A stretch of 64,000 nt of DNA from Nemania diffusa (lineage: Eukaryota > Ascomycota > Sordariomycetes > Xylariales > Xylariaceae). Location of the stretch: NCBI GenBank assembly GCA_038501195.1, contig JBBPUQ010000001.1, positions 4,774,001-4,838,000 on the forward strand, read 5' to 3'. The position numbers and the translations under genes were made by a program. Below, one piece after another: positions 62,873-64,000 of the stretch (position 1 is the first letter of the stretch; each line of letters opens with the position of its first letter). The notes under the pieces are model-generated. The model was not told where the DNA came from. It made no database searches and saw nothing but the letters and a program-made list of their open reading frames with translations.

Positions 62873-63726
62873 TCTAGTAGTGTAATAATAATGATAGTAC
62901 CCAGGTCTGCCCAGGTGCTCTGCATTGCAACTCATTCTTTGAGTTGAGCTTACCTTGTACCTACCTAGGTACCTAAGGTAGATACCTCTTTGTACCTGGC
63001 GCCTAACCAGCATAACCAAATACTCAATTTTGTCTATGTTAAGTAAATAGGGATTAACCTAGAACCGTGGTCTCGTCCAGGCATTCGATAATAATCCAAT
63101 AACTAACGCCTAGGTACCTTATTTTTAAGCCTTAATGCATAGGTGGCGCTGAATTTGAACGAGCAGGTACCGACGTACCTGTTTAGCTGGGCCGAGTACC
63201 ATGCACGCATTATGTAGAGCAGGGAGACCTTGCCTGCCTATTATCTAGGATTCTAGGTACATGCAGCTAGCTGTCTGGACTGTGGATCCCAGGCATAAAT
63301 AAACTTGCATTTTTTAGCATTAATCGCGACCAAGATAACCACCGGCCACACACTCTTACGCCATACATCTTCTTCCTACCTTACCTGTGCTCCCAAATTA
63401 ACGGCTCCCGGGAATCTCAGCTCTCGCCGCTGCACAGGTCTCCCAACCATCCACCCAGAGAGGCCTGCAAAGAAGAATTCCGCCTGCATGCTCTTTCGAG
63501 CCGTGTGATCTCAGTGCTGCACCGTCTAACGTGCGTTCGCCCGAATCGATAATCGGGGCTACCTAGGCAAAAGGCAAAGGTAGAGGCAAAAGCTGCAGAG
63601 ACGTGAGAGATTTGCGTTGTCACCACCATCTACCCAGACTACCGCACCACCGACTATCGCGATCGATTCCCACCGACCTTGGGGCCCGCCCTTGCTTCTC
63701 TCGTCCGTTGTCTCCTGTAATTTACC
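62873..63726. other. Promoter and 5' region of the dynamin gene
   Basis: No gene. GGTACCT words occur at 62,955-63,000 and 63,105-63,185. 63,300-63,726 is pyrimidine-rich (CTCTCG, CTTCTTCC), as is common in fungal promoters and 5' UTRs. Confidence 0.5.
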
Positions 63727-64000
63727 ATGGCAGCCCTTGGAGATGATCTGCTGCGAGTCGTCAACCAGCTTCAGGACCTGGTTTTCAACACAATAGGCTC
63801 AGATTCCCTCGATCTCCCGCAAATTGTATGTCATAAATCATGCGCCTCCACGACTACATCGCCTGTCATATGGCGGCCTCGCCTGCTGTCATTTGCATTT
63901 GTTCAATACTCACCTTTTTTTTTCTCTGTGATTAGGTTGTGGTCGGGTCCCAGTCGGCCGGTAAATCTTCCGTACTCGAAAACATTGTCGGCCGAGACTT
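63727..64000 (+). CDS. DNM1: Dynamin-related GTPase, Dnm1-like, 5' part only
   Basis: Dnm1 assembles on mitochondria and peroxisomes and drives their fission. Exon 1 (63,727-63,825, 33 codons) reads MAALGDDLLRVVNQLQDLVF, then NTIGSDSLDLPQI. The intron is 63,826-63,935 (GTATGT to ATTAG). Exon 2 starts VVVGSQSAGKSSVLENIVGR with the dynamin P-loop (GSQSAGKS), and leaves the window at 64,000. The N-terminal sequence fits Dnm1 better than Vps1, the other close paralogue; about 54 of some 800 residues are seen. Confidence 0.88.
   Translation, partial: MAALGDDLLRVVNQLQDLVFNTIGSDSLDLPQIVCHKSCASTTTSPVIWRPRLLSFAFVQYSPFFFSVIRLWSGPSRPVNLPYSKTLSAET

Noticed and set aside
63305..63629. ORFs upstream of the dynamin gene
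   Set aside because: Pyrimidine-rich 5' region; no protein-like sequence and no in-frame link to the dynamin start.

Overview
The window is nuclear DNA of a filamentous ascomycete (Pezizomycotina, most likely a Sordariomycete). The evidence is short phase-consistent spliceosomal introns with GTRNGT donors and CTNAC-type branch sites, conserved fungal housekeeping genes (SLA1, AMP deaminase, PP2A B55, Dnm1-type dynamin, a YEA4-type nucleotide-sugar transporter), fungal NLR-type genes, and DNA saturated with C-to-T and G-to-A changes of the kind made by repeat-induced point mutation (RIP). Many ORFs that open at non-ATG codons were re-read here as internal exons and joined by eye.

Left arm, 1-8 kb: the 5' end of SLA1 (minus strand, runs off the window), an unrecognised 269-residue gene, a small multi-exon LysM-domain gene that no single ORF reveals, and a 14-TM-type MFS transporter. 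These are followed by a degraded tract with a RIP-like fragment of that transporter, a 45-bp inverted repeat pair and tetranucleotide low complexity.

7.5-21 kb is a self/non-self-recognition type cluster. It holds a very large minus-strand NLR-like gene (degenerate esterase-like domain, degenerate NACHT, long ankyrin array, SPRY), a 296-residue unknown protein, and a divergent plus-strand gene joining ankyrin-like sequence to a subtilisin (S8) peptidase with an intact triad. A broken NRPS adenylation-domain relic follows. 21.2-24.7 kb is AMP deaminase in five exons.

25-53.3 kb is a heterochromatic-looking block. From about 28.3 to 53.2 kb the DNA is almost pure A+T and has no credible gene. 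Its structure can still be read: two copies of one LTR retrotransposon lie tail to tail (35,796-41,941 plus; 44,594-50,318 minus), each with LTRs and a matching 5-bp target duplication. An unmutated 308-bp solo LTR of the same family, with its own 5-bp duplication, is nested in the first. About 350-bp direct repeats lie near both edges of the block. Conserved genes on both sides argue against a telomere; a centromere core or an AT isochore made by RIP are the main options.

Right arm, 54.9-64 kb: a five-exon YEA4/SLC35B4-type transporter, the PP2A B55 regulatory subunit, an unrecognised 326-residue protein, and the first two exons of a Dnm1-like dynamin GTPase cut by the window end. Intergenic DNA in both arms is rich in short TAGGTAC/TACCTA motifs that are absent from the AT block. 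I saw no convincing tRNA, rRNA or CRISPR array.
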